From: Allorhizobium pseudoryzae
GTDB lineage: Bacteria > Pseudomonadota > Alphaproteobacteria > Rhizobiales > Rhizobiaceae
DNA length: 64,000 nt
Direction: 5' to 3'
NCBI RefSeq assembly: GCF_011046245.1
Contig: NZ_CP049241.1
Span: 372,001-436,000 of the forward strand
Made by a program: the position numbers and the translations under genes. Under the pieces are notes generated by a model. It was not told where the DNA came from, ran no database searches, and saw only the letters and a list, made by a program, of their open reading frames with translations. Positions 56,664-64,000 of the stretch are shown here, piece after piece (the stretch's first letter is position 1; each line of letters starts with the position of its first letter).

Positions 56664-57455
56664 TCATGGCGACGTCCTGCGTTTGCGGATCTGGCGCACC
56701 AGCGTCGGGATCAGCGCCACCAGCGCCAATGCGAAGAAGGCGAGCGTGATGTCGCGTGTCACGAGATCCGAGATCTGCGCTTCCCGGCCGCTCGCCTGTG
56801 CCGCGACCAATACGCTGTCGACACCCTGGCCGAGATAGGCGTAGGCGAAGGTGCCGGGCAGGATGCCGAAGAACGTCGCGGCGATGAACCGGCCGAGGCT
56901 GATGTCGAACAGGGCGGCCGCGATGTTGACAACGAAGAAGGGAAAGACCGGCGCGAGACGGATGACGAAGAGGTAGCCGAAGGCATTTTCGCGAAAACCG
57001 TCCGCCATCTTCTTGACCACGCCATCGACCCGATGGCGCAGAAAGTCGCCGAAGGCAGAGCGCGTGGCGAGAAACAGGAGCGAAGCACCGATCGTGGCAC
57101 CAACGGCAACCAGCGCGCCGCCGATCATCCAGCCGAAGAGAAAGCCGCCGAAGATGGTCAGCACGGAGGCCGCCGGAAACGAGAAGGCGACAGCCAGAAT
57201 GTAGACGGCGAGAAACAGCAGCGCGGACCAGAACACATTGGCATCGACATAGGCCCTCAGAGCCTGGCGTTGTTCGGCGAGAAATCCAAGGCTGAGATAG
57301 TCCTGCAGGCCGAAGGCATAACCAAGCGCCAGACCCGCGACGACGAGGACGACAGGCGTATAGCGCCAGAGGCTGCCTCGACCGACAGCCCCCTTTGAGG
57401 CGGTGCGTTCGTCCTCCGGTGGGCGGCCTTGCTGCGGGGAACGGCTGTCAATCAT
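56664..57455 (-). CDS. TVP38/TMEM64 family (VTT domain) membrane protein
   Basis: A 263-residue protein with about six hydrophobic segments and the VTT-domain core (SFPAASVLTIFGGFLFGWMIGG, then GATIGASLLFLATRSAFG and FVIRLAPVFPFFVVNIAAAL). Related DedA/TVP38 proteins act in membrane lipid homeostasis. It is the first gene of the minus-strand group running through the anti-sigma candidate and the YnjBCD-like genes. Confidence 0.9.
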   Translation of the reverse strand: MIDSRSPQQGRPPEDERTASKGAVGRGSLWRYTPVVLVVAGLALGYAFGLQDYLSLGFLAEQRQALRAYVDANVFWSALLFLAVYILAVAFSFPAASVLTIFGGFLFGWMIGGALVAVGATIGASLLFLATRSAFGDFLRHRVDGVVKKMADGFRENAFGYLFVIRLAPVFPFFVVNIAAALFDISLGRFIAATFFGILPGTFAYAYLGQGVDSVLVAAQASGREAQISDLVTRDITLAFFALALVALIPTLVRQIRKRRTSP

Positions 57456-57546
57456 CGTGGTTTCCTCGAAACGCCCGCGCGCCCTGTAAGATCACCGGTT
57501 CCGGCGCGACTGATCCCCTATGGTCACTATGGCTTGATGGGGTCGA

Positions 57547-58218
57547 ATGCTGCTGGACATGGAAGGCGATTGTTTTGCTAATGGCGCGCGGGCTGAGGCA
57601 GGGGGCGGCGTGGCGCAGGATGAAGGTGACGATCTGGCTCTGGCGCGACACCTCGTTGACGGGGATGGTGCAGTCTTCGAGCTGCTCTATCGCCGGCACA
57701 ATGCCGCGATGATCCGCTTTTGCGCGGGCATCGTCCGGTCGCGCGAGATCGCGGAAGAAGTCGTGCAGGACACCTGGGTGGCTGTGCTCGGCCGCATCGA
57801 TCTCTTCGAAGGACGCGGGTCGCTCGCGGGTTGGATCTACACGATCCTCCTCAACAGGGCGCGCAGCCGCGCTCGTCGCGAAGGCCGCATCGTGTCCTTC
57901 GACGATCTGGGGGATGGCAATGGTCTCGGCGAGGCTTTTGACGGGAGCGGACACTGGCGCACCAGACCCGAGCTCTGGGAAGACCTGACGCCCGAGCGGC
58001 ACATCGAGGGGCGAAGCGTTCTGCAACACGTCGAGGCGGTCATCGAAACGCTGCCACCCGCGCAAAGGGCGGTGCTGATCCTGCGCGGCCAGCAGGAGCT
58101 CGATCCGGCGGAAGTCTGCGCGTTGCTCGACATCTCCGAGGGCAATATGCGCGTGCTTCTGCACCGGGCGCGGCTGACGGTTCGCAATGCGCTCGACCGG
58201 CTGAATGCTGGCCTCTGA
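57547..58218 (+). CDS. ECF-type RNA polymerase sigma factor
   Basis: A 223-residue group 4 sigma factor. Region 2 is FELLYRRHNAAMIRFCAGIVRSREIAEEVVQDTWVAV with the WIYTILLNRARSR segment. Region 4 is IETLPPAQRAVLILRGQQELDPAEVCALLDISEGNMRVLLHRAR. It is divergent from the TVP38/anti-sigma/transporter operon across 91 bases; GGAAC-like sequence occurs in that gap on the minus strand, so it may drive that operon. It converges with the CDP-alcohol transferase 17 bases away. Confidence 0.92.
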   Translation: MLLDMEGDCFANGARAEAGGGVAQDEGDDLALARHLVDGDGAVFELLYRRHNAAMIRFCAGIVRSREIAEEVVQDTWVAVLGRIDLFEGRGSLAGWIYTILLNRARSRARREGRIVSFDDLGDGNGLGEAFDGSGHWRTRPELWEDLTPERHIEGRSVLQHVEAVIETLPPAQRAVLILRGQQELDPAEVCALLDISEGNMRVLLHRARLTVRNALDRLNAGL

Positions 58219-58235
58219 CCGAGATAGGACAAGGC

Positions 58236-58853
58236 TCATCGGTCACCTCCCGAAAAGGCAAGCCAGCCCTGGCGCCAGCGGATGACTGTCGTCAGCGCGC
58301 AAATGGCGGCAAAGCCATAGGCGATAAGCGGAAAATGGTGCGGCAGGAGACACATGGCGACAAAGACCGCGATCGTCTCGAAACCTTCTGCCAAACCACC
58401 GGCATAGTAGATCCCCTTGGTGGGGAATTCCGGCGCCTTGCGACCGAGTTTTGCGGCAACTGCCGAGAAAGCGAGGAAGGAAGAGCCCGTGCCGACGAAG
58501 GAAACGATCAGGACGGCAGCCGGCAGCGCATTCACGTCGGGCATCGCCACCGCAAAGCCGAGCGGGATCAACGCGTAGAAGACCATATCAAGCGCGATAT
58601 CGAGATAGGCGCCACGATCCGTCGGCCCCCAAATGCGGGCGACGGCGCCGTCGAGGCCATCCAGCGCGCGGTTCACGAGGACCAGCAGAAGTGCTGCCAG
58701 GAAAGAGCCGAAGCAGAGTGCAGCGAAGGCGCCGAGACCTGCGAGGAAACCGATCAGGCTGACCTGATCTGCCTTCACCCCGCGATGCGCCAGGAATTCG
58801 GCGACGGGCTGCAGGGCCGCCTTCTGCAGCGGCAGGATCTTGGCGTCGATCAT
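58236..58853 (-). CDS. CDP-alcohol phosphatidyltransferase
   Basis: A 205-residue integral membrane enzyme with about six hydrophobic segments and the family motif DGLDGAVAR...GAYLDIALD (D G x2 A R x8 G x3 D x3 D). It joins a CDP-linked lipid to an alcohol; the acceptor is unknown. The ATG at 58853 overlaps the flavoprotein stop (ATGA). The frame extends 23 codons upstream inside that gene. Confidence 0.9.
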   Translation of the reverse strand: MIDAKILPLQKAALQPVAEFLAHRGVKADQVSLIGFLAGLGAFAALCFGSFLAALLLVLVNRALDGLDGAVARIWGPTDRGAYLDIALDMVFYALIPLGFAVAMPDVNALPAAVLIVSFVGTGSSFLAFSAVAAKLGRKAPEFPTKGIYYAGGLAEGFETIAVFVAMCLLPHHFPLIAYGFAAICALTTVIRWRQGWLAFSGGDR

Positions 58854-60361
58854 CCACGCCTCCAGGTCTGAAAGCGTTCGAGCAGTGACAGGAGGAAGCC
58901 GTTGATGTGATTGCGGCGCCACTGGCCGGCGACCAGCTTGTTGGCCTCGGCGAGCGTCGGATAGATGTGGATCGTGCCGAGGATCTTGCCGAGGCCGTGG
59001 CCATGTTTCATGGCAAAGACGAATTCGGCGAGCAGGTCGCCGGCATGTTCACCGACGATGGTGGCGCCCAAGATCTTGTCCTTGCCCGGCACGGTCAGCA
59101 CCTTGACGAAGCCGCTGGCGGACCCGTCCGCAATCGCGCGATCGAGATCGTCGATGCCGAAGCGGGTCACCTCATGCGGGATCTTCTTCTCCTTCGCCTC
59201 GGCCTCGGACAAGCCCACCCGCGCCACTTCCGGATCGGTGAAAGTCGCCCAGGGGATGACGCTATAATCGGCCTTGAAGCGCTTGAGATCCCCGAAGAGC
59301 GCGTTGATCGCCGCAAACCAGGCCTGATGCCCGGCGACATGGGTGAACTGGTAGGGCCCTGCGACATCGCCGGCCGCCAGGATGTTCGGATGCAGTGTCT
59401 GGAGGTAGTCGTTCGTCTCGACGACCCTATCCACCTTGATGCCGAGGTCTTCGAGCCCGAAGCCCTTCAGCCGTGGCGCCCGTCCGACAGCGACGATGAT
59501 CTCGTCGAAGCCGATGCGGAACTTGGCCCCGTCCTTCTCGACCTCGATCCACTTCTCGCCGGCACCTGTTCCACAGGCGACCGCCTTGTGGCTGGTCAGG
59601 ACATTGACGCCGTCAGCCTTCATCGACGCCTCGACGAAGCGGGCTGCATCCTCGTCCTCGCGCATCATCAGGCGCGGTGCCATCTCGATCTGCGTGACCT
59701 CGGAGCCAAGCCGGGCAAAACTCTGCGCCAGCTCGCAGCCGATCGGTCCTCCCCCCAGAACGACCAGCCTCTGCGGCACGGCTGGGCAATCGCGAAGGCG
59801 CTCCCACATGTTGTCCGAGGTCAGATAACCGATCTCGGCGAGGGCTGGGATCGGGGGCACGAAGGGCTGCGCACCGGTTGCGATGATGATTGCGCGCGTC
59901 GTCAGACGCTGCGTGCCGCCATCGTTCAGCGCGATCTCCACCGTCCAGGGATTAATCAACCTTGCATAGCCCTGCAGGACTTCGACGCCGAGGCCGGTGT
60001 AGCGCTCCACGCTGTCATGCGGCTCGATCTCGGCGATCACCTTGTGGATACGCTCCATCACGGCGGAGAAAGGCACCTTTGGCTCGACCGGCTCCAGACC
60101 ATAATGGTCGGCATGGCGCATTTGGTGCGCCACCCTGGCGCTCTTGATCAGCGCCTTCGAGGGCACGCAGCCGAAGTTGAGGCAATCGCCGCCCATCTTG
60201 TTCGCCTCGACCAGCGTCACCTTCGCCTTGGCGGCGGCCGCGATATAGGCCGAGACGAGCCCGGCTGAGCCTGCACCTATGACGATCAGGTTGCGATCGA
60301 AACGGTTCGGCCGTTTCCAAACGGATGGTGGAAGGCGCTGATCTTGATTTCTAGAATTCAT
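58850..60361 (-). CDS. Pyridine nucleotide-disulfide oxidoreductase (MerA/Lpd-like)
   Basis: A 503-residue flavoprotein. FAD motif LIVIGAGSAGLVSAYIAA, redox-active disulfide GGDCLNFGCVPSKAL, NAD motif LVVLGGGPIGCELAQSFA, second FAD motif ILAAGDVAGPYQF and the C-terminal HIYPTLAEANK (active-site His) are intact. It lacks the N-terminal HMA domain and C-terminal Cys pair of true mercuric reductase. Relatives are encoded near TVP38 and SelD-associated genes in many proteobacteria. ATG at 60361 is chosen; ATG at 60400 is possible. Confidence 0.88.
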   Translation of the reverse strand: MNSRNQDQRLPPSVWKRPNRFDRNLIVIGAGSAGLVSAYIAAAAKAKVTLVEANKMGGDCLNFGCVPSKALIKSARVAHQMRHADHYGLEPVEPKVPFSAVMERIHKVIAEIEPHDSVERYTGLGVEVLQGYARLINPWTVEIALNDGGTQRLTTRAIIIATGAQPFVPPIPALAEIGYLTSDNMWERLRDCPAVPQRLVVLGGGPIGCELAQSFARLGSEVTQIEMAPRLMMREDEDAARFVEASMKADGVNVLTSHKAVACGTGAGEKWIEVEKDGAKFRIGFDEIIVAVGRAPRLKGFGLEDLGIKVDRVVETNDYLQTLHPNILAAGDVAGPYQFTHVAGHQAWFAAINALFGDLKRFKADYSVIPWATFTDPEVARVGLSEAEAKEKKIPHEVTRFGIDDLDRAIADGSASGFVKVLTVPGKDKILGATIVGEHAGDLLAEFVFAMKHGHGLGKILGTIHIYPTLAEANKLVAGQWRRNHINGFLLSLLERFQTWRRG

Positions 60362-60571
60362 GTTTTGGCCTGGCGCTGTACGTTGCAACAGGAAGACCAT
60401 CAGAAATCTAAGTTGTTACAAGGCCGCCCAAAGAATTTTTCATGAATGGATTTTCGCTAGCGACGTGCGCTTCGCGTTATGCCCATTTCTGGTTCGCAGA
60501 AATCATCTCCGCCGCATATCTATGGCCGCTTTGGGCCACGCACCACGATGGCCTTTACGACCGTAGTGACG

Positions 60572-60772
60572 GCGCAAAGCTGCCGGTCGCTGTCCTGCTG
60601 CCTCACCACAAAATTGAGGTCCGAAAGCGGAAATTATTGCCGCTCGACCGTCCGGTTGACTGATGCCCAAAGTCAGGGCACAAAGTGGCATCCACGGTCG
60701 CTCGCGATGGAAAAAAAGAGGGAATTCTGAGGACTTTTCGTTAAGTCTTTGAAATCATGTGAGAATCCAGGT
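60572..60772. repeat. Module-end direct repeat, copy 1
   Basis: This ~200-bp sequence matches 63779-63983 with scattered mismatches and includes in the same order GCGCAAAGCT, TTGAGGTCC, the palindrome CGGAAATTATTGCCG (60628-60642), TTGACTGATGCCCAAA (60657-60671), GGTCGCTCGCGATGG and GAATCCAGGT. In both copies an att-like sequence follows. It marks the internal border between modules 2 and 3. Confidence 0.9.
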
Positions 60773-60780
60773 CACCCAGG
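60763..60780. other. Degenerate internal att-like site
   Basis: GAATCCAGGT matches the first ten bases of attL/attR exactly, then CACCCAGGCA replaces TCCCCAGCCA. The sequence to its left matches the sequence left of attR. It looks like an old or foreign attachment site left by tandem integration. Confidence 0.7.
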
Positions 60781-61001
60781 CAGGTCTGATTTGACCGCTT
60801 TTTTGATCCAAATTGGCAACCATCTCCCGCACGGAAAAGCGTTGTCTTTCAATAAGTTGGGCGACCGCGGCCGCAGTTCTCTAAGCTATCCATCATGCTC
60901 GAGGACCGTTGGGAATGTTGGCTGGGGACCTTGCTCCGAGCCGCGATGAGTGTGTGCCCCGGGCCTAAAAACCGCGGCCCTGTGGTCTGGTTCGACTAAG
61001 G

Positions 61002-61442
61002 TTAGTCGTCGCCTGTCACTTGAGGCAGATACTTTTTCTGCCAAACCGCTGCGCTTGCTTCATTTGCGAAATGCACAACAACTAGAGCCCGAGCATCCCC
61101 GTCATCGCGCTCGATCTTAACCGCAGCGATGTGTGTTCCATTATCATCAGTGTATCGGTTCATGATCGAGGTCACGATGTCATGGAAATCGTTCTCGCTA
61201 AAGTCGGTGAAGGAGTATGCAAGCGCCACGTTACCGTTCTTCTTCGCTTCCTTGATAGCATCCTTAAAAGCCGGCATATAGACATTCGGATCATGACGCC
61301 CATGCTCTGACAGCGCGCCGTGTTTGACTTTACCAGTATACAGAATGAGGCTGTTCGCTACTACCGCGCCGTCATAGGCCTCGTCATCCATTATCTCAAT
61401 GTATTGCGCCTCATTAACCGGGCTGGGCAAACGAATTGTCAA
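61002..61442 (-). CDS. Hypothetical protein, TTG start
   Basis: A 146-residue protein of unknown family (SLILYTGKVKHGALSEHGRHDPNVYMPAFKDAIKEAKKNG, then VALAYSFTDFSENDFHDIVT). The start is TTG, supported by AGAGGAG 5 bases upstream. Codon use is less GC-rich than the core genome. It lies in the third module, on the same strand as the next gene upstream; 392 bases between them hold no supported gene. Confidence 0.72.
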   Translation of the reverse strand: MTIRLPSPVNEAQYIEIMDDEAYDGAVVANSLILYTGKVKHGALSEHGRHDPNVYMPAFKDAIKEAKKNGNVALAYSFTDFSENDFHDIVTSIMNRYTDDNGTHIAAVKIERDDGDARALVVVHFANEASAAVWQKKYLPQVTGDD

Positions 61443-61834
61443 TTGATCTCCTCTCAGAGTTTTTCAGGTTGATAGCGGATCGGGTAGTCCTGGCAACCAG
61501 GCTCAATGGCACATCAATCAAAAACAATGCGATAAGAAATTTGTTGCAATCATAAACGGAAGGTCTCGAATGGAAGCCTTGGCTGCTCGCTGAGACATAT
61601 CGTGATCTCTGCCAAAGGCGACCTCGTTCGAGTGTCCCAAACAAGCCGTGATTAACGACAGTTTCGTGGCCGTGATACGGCTGGCTGCTTCCCAGTGCGC
61701 AAGTTTCTAACCAAACCGTCAGAAGCAATTTGCGAAAGTCCGGAAGATCCGACGGAGCCTGACCAAAGGCGATAATGGACGCTCCGGCTAGCCCGATCGT
61801 TCAGCATGATGTCAAACCTACTGAATTGCTAGCC
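61443..61834. other. Gap without a supported gene
   Basis: Open frames here have no ribosome site and no coding character. The gap probably contains a promoter for the gene at 61002-61442. No repeat or RNA gene recognised. Confidence 0.4.
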
Positions 61835-62614
61835 TCAGTTATCGACGTGAACGAACGTCTGCCCTCCTTCAAGTTCCTGCCTAATAATCGTCGCGATATC
61901 CCCCCGCCCCTCGCTCTCCAACGTTCCAGCCACCTGTTCGAGCAGATACCCGCCGCCATTAGCGACGGTTGCCTGTACCATCACCCGGATGCCGGCTTCG
62001 AGATCGCCGCTCGCCTTAGGAAGCGCTCGCATCCTGCTGACCAGTTCATCATGGTGGGCAATGGCTTTCAGGGCGGGCGGTGATGCAATTTGGGCTAGCT
62101 TGGGTCTGTTTTTAGCGCTTGTACGCGCTTCCTTCGCTTGTGGCGGTGCGATCTCGACATCAAGAGTCTCTGTTCCTGTTGCCGTGATCGTTGTTTTCCG
62201 GAGACGGATCGTGCTCCCCGTTTTCTCAGAGGCTTTCGCCATAGCGATGATCGACCTGTCGACACTGTCATCAACCGAGCCTGTTTGCGGCAACGCAACG
62301 GAAGCCTTTGAAGACTTAAACCCATCGCGGAGCTTTTTGGCGAAGGTGCTAAGATCTTGGGCGGCCTTCGCAACGTCAGCAGCACCCTTTATCCATCCAC
62401 TAGCGCCCGTAGCAATGTCCACGAGCCAAATCCAGGTCGAGCCGAGCTCGAGACGTGCGACGGCAAGATCGCGTCCGGTCATCTGCTTATAGTCAGCGTC
62501 CAGCGCCTTAAATATCGCGGCGAGTTGCGCAGCGGAAATCGGCTCGCCATCGTTAAAGGAAATAACGAGCAGCCGCTCGTCTTCAGATTCTTTGCGAAAG
62601 TCGAAATCTGCCAT
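61835..62614 (-). CDS. Hypothetical protein of the third module
   Basis: A 259-residue protein (DFRKESEDERLLVISFNDGEPISAAQLAAIFKALDADYKQMTGRDLAVARLELGSTWIWLVD). The N-terminal ~80 residues look like an alpha/beta domain, followed by a helical region (AADVAKAAQDLSTFAKKLRDGF) and a C-terminal part (HHDELVSRMRALPKA). No family recognised. ATG at 62614 is preceded by GGGGGA. It is divergent from the DUF2971 gene. Confidence 0.75.
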   Translation of the reverse strand: MADFDFRKESEDERLLVISFNDGEPISAAQLAAIFKALDADYKQMTGRDLAVARLELGSTWIWLVDIATGASGWIKGAADVAKAAQDLSTFAKKLRDGFKSSKASVALPQTGSVDDSVDRSIIAMAKASEKTGSTIRLRKTTITATGTETLDVEIAPPQAKEARTSAKNRPKLAQIASPPALKAIAHHDELVSRMRALPKASGDLEAGIRVMVQATVANGGGYLLEQVAGTLESEGRGDIATIIRQELEGGQTFVHVDN

Positions 62615-62638
62615 GCATTCCCCCGGCGATGCGACCAA

Positions 62639-62967
62639 GTTATCTACCCCGCTAGGAAAATCAACGGCTGCCCATTGCTTCTACACCCGTTATCGCCTTG
62701 AGAAGTTGTGGCCTCTCTGCTCCAGCGCTCCGCAGGACCGGATCCCGTTCAAGAAACTTGTCGAAGAGCACCCTGCTCAGGTTCCTGTACCGCCCACTAG
62801 CCGTCTGCGACTTGCTGAAAATCGATCTCGGAACGTCGTGCAACGACCTCATCGGGTTCGAGATGAGCTTTAAGCTGCCGGAACGCAAACGCTGGTGTCT
62901 TTCAGCGTTCGCGACCTCGTAGCGGCCGCGCGGTTCTGATAATCAGCTTTGACCACAGGAGGATCGC
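62639..62967. promoter_or_regulatory. Divergent gap between the hypothetical gene and the DUF2971 gene
   Basis: No open frame is convincing; a minus-strand frame of 75 codons (62661-62888) has no ribosome site. The gap should hold two divergent promoters. AGGAGG lies just upstream of 62968. Confidence 0.45.
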
Positions 62968-63681
62968 ATGCCGGGCCGCATAGTCGACTACGTTACCCCA
63001 ACGCAACTTTTCCGATATAGAAGTTTCCGACGTATCGATGGCGACACTTCAGCAGTGCAGCGGCGCGAACTTGCGGCTATCCAGGAAGGTTACATTTGGG
63101 CCGCCGCGTACCACCAAATGAACGATCCGATGGAGGGGACGTTCTATGCACGGCGCCAGGGTCGTGGCGACTCCAACTTCCAGACGATCCTCGAGTCGAT
63201 CCGCGAGGGCAAGCAGCAAACAGGAATCGCGTGCTTCAGCGAGACACCGACAAATGAGCTGATGTGGGCGCACTACGCCGATGAGTTCCGCGGCATCTGC
63301 ATCGCGTACGATTTCTCAGACCTCCGCGAGTCCCTCGAAGGGAACGTGGCGTTTTCCAGGCTCTTCTACACCGAGAATCCTCCGAACCTCGATCTTGGGG
63401 TAGATAACCTTGAAACCAATGTTCGCAGGGTACTGTCGTCAAAGAGTCATAAGTGGGGCTACGAACGCGAATGGCGCATGTTCGCGCAGCGGCTCGGCAG
63501 GATCGGCTATCGAAACCCTGTAGCCGTGCGCACAATCTACTTCGGCCATCGCATCGACGCCGACATCCGTCGCACCATTGAGAGGCTGGCACGAGGTCAA
63601 AATATCGAGTGCTCTGAGATGCAGTTGGATGGCTATCGAGTGAGCTTTGACAACACGGAAGCACGTACGCGCCGTCGATAA
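62968..63681 (+). CDS. DUF2971 domain-containing protein
   Basis: A 237-residue protein with the DUF2971 pattern: LFRYRSFRRIDGD, then IWAAAYHQMNDPMEGTFYA, IACFSETPTNELMWAHYADEFRGICIAYDFSD. The family is found in many defence and mobile islands and its biochemistry is not established. AGGAGG precedes the ATG. It is the last gene before the right att repeat. Confidence 0.88.
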   Translation: MPGRIVDYVTPTQLFRYRSFRRIDGDTSAVQRRELAAIQEGYIWAAAYHQMNDPMEGTFYARRQGRGDSNFQTILESIREGKQQTGIACFSETPTNELMWAHYADEFRGICIAYDFSDLRESLEGNVAFSRLFYTENPPNLDLGVDNLETNVRRVLSSKSHKWGYEREWRMFAQRLGRIGYRNPVAVRTIYFGHRIDADIRRTIERLARGQNIECSEMQLDGYRVSFDNTEARTRRR

Positions 63682-63778
63682 TCTGAAACGAGTTTGGCCA
63701 TCTGCTAACATTGGATCAGGTTTCGTTCAATCACAGATTTAACGTTTTATTACGCGGCTTCAGACAACGGAAATGGGG

Positions 63779-63983
63779 GCGCAAAGCTACTGGGCGTTTT
63801 AGGGTCGCCCCACCGCAAATTGAGGTCCAAGTGCGGAAATTATTGCCGCTCGACCGTCCAGTTGACTGATGCCCAAAGCCAGGGCACAAAGGTGGCATCC
63901 ATGGTCGCTCGCGATGGGAAAACAGAGGGAATTTCAGGGCTTTCAATTAAGCCATTGAAATCATGTGAGAATCCAGGTTCCCC
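63779..63983. repeat. Module-end direct repeat, copy 2 (right end of the island)
   Basis: Matches 60572-60772 with scattered mismatches, including the palindrome CGGAAATTATTGCCG (63834-63848) and TGATGCCCAAA (63867-63877). Here the following att sequence is complete. It is the probable attR arm region. Confidence 0.9.
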
Positions 63984-64000
63984 AGCCAATTCTCCCTAAA
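63969..64000. other. attR: right attachment site of the island (reaches window edge)
   Basis: These 32 bases repeat 27055-27086 exactly, up to the last base of the window. The distance between the two sites is about 36.9 kb. The repeat may continue beyond the window. Confidence 0.92.

Noticed and set aside
58850..60361. Mercuric reductase (merA) and a mer operon
   Set aside because: The disulfide motif fits the wider family, but there is no HMA domain, no C-terminal cysteine pair and no merR, merT or merP nearby.
62661..62888. Minus-strand frame of 75 codons between the third-module genes
   Set aside because: No ribosome site or family resemblance; the divergent gap is better read as promoter DNA.
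27000..64000. Possible CRISPR array in the defence island
   Set aside because: The repeats found (palindromes, module-end repeats, TGATGCCCAAA units) are too few or too close together to be repeat-spacer arrays, and no cas gene is seen.

Overview
The window reads as a stretch of an alphaproteobacterial chromosome, most likely a member of the Rhizobiaceae (Agrobacterium/Rhizobium type). This rests on the gene content (glcDEF glycolate oxidase, a proteobacterial GshA, DUF1127, patatin next to 3-hydroxybutyrate dehydrogenase, paired rlmE and ppx/gppA), on GC-rich codon use and on many ATGA-type gene overlaps. No database search was possible; family names come from motifs and gene order.

Bases 1 to about 27,000 are an ordinary core region. 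In order it holds: the tail of an unidentified gene; a heptamer microsatellite; glcD-glcE-glcF; a Nudix hydrolase; a PiT phosphate transporter; rsmE; gshA; a DUF937 protein; a DUF1127 protein; a LysR regulator; a soluble chemotaxis receptor; 3-hydroxybutyrate dehydrogenase with a patatin-like lipase; a zinc alcohol dehydrogenase; a MAPEG protein; a small exported protein; guaB; a ferritin-like exported protein; an XRE/MmyB-type regulator divergent from an NAD-dependent epimerase; a Tat-exported metallo-beta-lactamase-fold protein; a DHA2 drug exporter; rlmE; ppx/gppA; and tRNA-Gln(CTG).

From the 3' end of that tRNA to the right edge lies a genomic island of about 36.9 kb. The last 32 bases of the window are identical to bases 27055-27086 (the tRNA 3' end plus downstream bases), so both att sites are seen. 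A 696-residue tyrosine recombinase sits just inside the left end. The island looks stacked. A ~200-bp sequence that precedes the right att (63779-63983) occurs again at 60572-60772 beside a degenerate att-like sequence. A weaker copy lies near 50915-50975, next to the dead C-terminal stump of another integrase. These junctions divide the island into three modules.

Module 1 (27.2-50.7 kb) is a defence island. It carries (a) a minus-strand group of four genes around a soluble AAA+ protein with an intact FtsH-type HEAGH protease domain and a protein with a PD-(D/E)XK-like motif; (b) a plus-strand operon of an Mrr-type nuclease, an MmeI-like adenine methyltransferase without a visible nuclease motif, a helicase and a GIY-YIG nuclease; and (c) a complete, translationally coupled zorA-zorB-zorC-zorD operon (type I Zorya), with a ZorA that is short for the type. 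Module 2 (51.0-60.4 kb) is metabolic: a YnjBCD-like ABC transporter, two flavoprotein oxidoreductases, a CDP-alcohol phosphatidyltransferase, a TVP38 membrane protein and an ECF sigma factor with a small zinc-finger anti-sigma candidate. Module 3 (60.8-63.7 kb) holds two unknown genes and a DUF2971 gene.

A short palindrome, CGGAAATTATTTCCG and variants, recurs at module and operon boundaries throughout the island. The best candidates for undescribed biology are the FtsH-like protease/nuclease group, the Mrr + methyltransferase + helicase + GIY-YIG operon, and the stacked att architecture with its 13-bp-phased TGATGCCCAAA direct repeats.
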